Below are positions 63,282 to 64,000 of a stretch of DNA of 64,000 nucleotides, in pieces. How positions within the stretch are numbered: the first letter of the stretch is position 1; each line of letters begins with the position of its first letter. Source of the stretch: Chitinophaga ginsengisoli (lineage in GTDB: Bacteria; Bacteroidota; Bacteroidia; Chitinophagales; Chitinophagaceae); NCBI RefSeq assembly GCF_003014595.1, contig NZ_PYGK01000015.1:62001-126000 (forward strand). The letters run 5' to 3'. The notes beneath the pieces were generated by a model, which saw only the letters and a program-made list of their open reading frames with translations, did no database searches and was not told the DNA's origin. A program made the translations under genes and the position numbers.

Positions 63282-64000
63282 ATGAAAGAGAAAATACTAA
63301 AAAAGCGGGAAGGGTTTGAAGGGCAGCAGTTAATAGTGGTGCCTAAAAAGATAGCGGCAGATTTCCTGACGAAAGACCCTATTACGCGGCAGCTGTATAT
63401 TACGGATATAGGGTATTATCCGAGAGCACGTTTTCATTATGTTAAGCGGACTGTCGGGGTGGGGCAACATATTATTATCTATTGTATAGAGGGGCGGGGA
63501 TGGATAGAAATAGACAAAAAGCGTATTGATGTACTGCCTTCACAGTTTATCATTATCCCATCCGGGATGGCACATAAATATATGTCGGAGGAGGAAGACC
63601 CATGGACAATTTACTGGATACATTTTAAGGGGGATATCTCTGCGTTTATAGTGGAACTTATCTTGCAGCGGGCGAAGAATTATAAGCTGCATCTGACCTA
63701 TAATGAAACCCGTATCCGGTTGTTTGAGGAGATCTGTCTGAACCTGCAGAAGGGGTATAGCGGAGATAATCTCCGTTATGTGAATATGATCTTTAACCAT
63801 TTTCTTTCTTCATTATTGTATGAGGAGAAGTTTAATTATTCGGGAAAGGAGCAGCCGGACGACGTTATCGCACATACAATAGGGATGATGCAGGAGCGGC
63901 TTGATCAGGTGATCACGTTGCAGGAGTTGTCGGGGTATGCGGGATTGTCGATATCTCATTTTTCGGCGGTATTTAGGGAAAAGACGGGGTATTCGCCGAT
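63282..64000 (+). CDS. AraC-family transcriptional regulator (partial, runs off the window)
   Basis: About 239 residues are present; the gene continues beyond 64000. Residues about 35-160 fit the AraC cupin sensor (YITDIGYYPRARFHY, ...GRGWIEIDKKRIDVLPSQFIIIPSGMAHKYMSEEEDPWTIYWIHFKG). The first helix-turn-helix of the DNA-binding domain begins near the end (ITLQELSGYAGLSISHFSAVFREKTGYSP); the second is missing. Divergent position next to PUL3 suggests it activates that locus in response to its sugar. The start at 63282 keeps the sensor domain in frame. Confidence 0.88.
   Translation, partial: MKEKILKKREGFEGQQLIVVPKKIAADFLTKDPITRQLYITDIGYYPRARFHYVKRTVGVGQHIIIYCIEGRGWIEIDKKRIDVLPSQFIIIPSGMAHKYMSEEEDPWTIYWIHFKGDISAFIVELILQRAKNYKLHLTYNETRIRLFEEICLNLQKGYSGDNLRYVNMIFNHFLSSLLYEEKFNYSGKEQPDDVIAHTIGMMQERLDQVITLQELSGYAGLSISHFSAVFREKTGYSP

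Overview
The window looks like chromosome of a Bacteroidota species, most likely a Chitinophaga-type member of the Chitinophagaceae. The reasons are three SusC/SusD pairs with glycoside hydrolases, starts without Shine-Dalgarno sequences, promoter elements of the Bacteroidota TTTG / TAnnTTTG type, and protein sequences typical of that group. No tRNA, rRNA, CRISPR array or complete transposon is visible.

Layout. (1) 345-12208: polysaccharide utilization locus 1 (PUL1), for alpha-galactosides: promoter, susC, susD, an intrinsic terminator, a clan GH-D (GH27/GH36-like) enzyme, a GH36 alpha-galactosidase, a GntR-LacI type sensor-regulator and an SSS sodium symporter. (2) 12210-17290: a GlxA-type AraC regulator, a Tat-exported dienelactone-hydrolase-like enzyme, a methyltransferase and the potassium transporter Kup, with dispersed repeats between them. 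(3) 17320-23583: an amidase plus three-helix membrane protein operon, divergent from a 1359-residue GH95-GH110 fusion. (4) 23839-31713: an outer-membrane protein, a TetR regulator and a complete RND efflux operon; the same operator-like palindrome precedes the TetR gene and the efflux operon. (5) 31801-37858: unknown proteins around a divergent Hsp70 and a possible GrpE-like partner. (6) 37957-39329: two small exported proteins. (7) 39673-43806: a radical SAM protein immediately followed by a 7TMR-DISM receptor whose C-terminus is the zinc ribbon and helix-turn-helix of an IS1595-type transposase. (8) 44128-50219: PUL2, susC-susD-terminator-GH30, probably for a beta-glucan. (9) 50618-63077 (minus strand): PUL3, six tightly packed genes (susC, susD, GH27-like enzyme, DUF5107-TPR protein, galM, sugar MFS), divergent from an AraC-type regulator cut off by the window end.

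How they work together. Each PUL binds and imports oligosaccharides through SusCD, splits them with exported glycosidases, and in PUL1 and PUL3 takes up the sugar through its own inner-membrane transporter. PUL1 and PUL2 share an intrinsic terminator between susD and the first enzyme gene, which would give more transporter than enzyme. Galactose chemistry recurs (GH36, two GH27-like enzymes, GH110, GalM).

The most unusual items are the receptor fused to a transposase-derived DNA-binding domain, the GH95-GH110 fusion (both activities needed to strip a blood-group-B-like trisaccharide), a 138/137-nt element present twice with compensatory changes in its stems, and a self-contained non-canonical Hsp70 operon.
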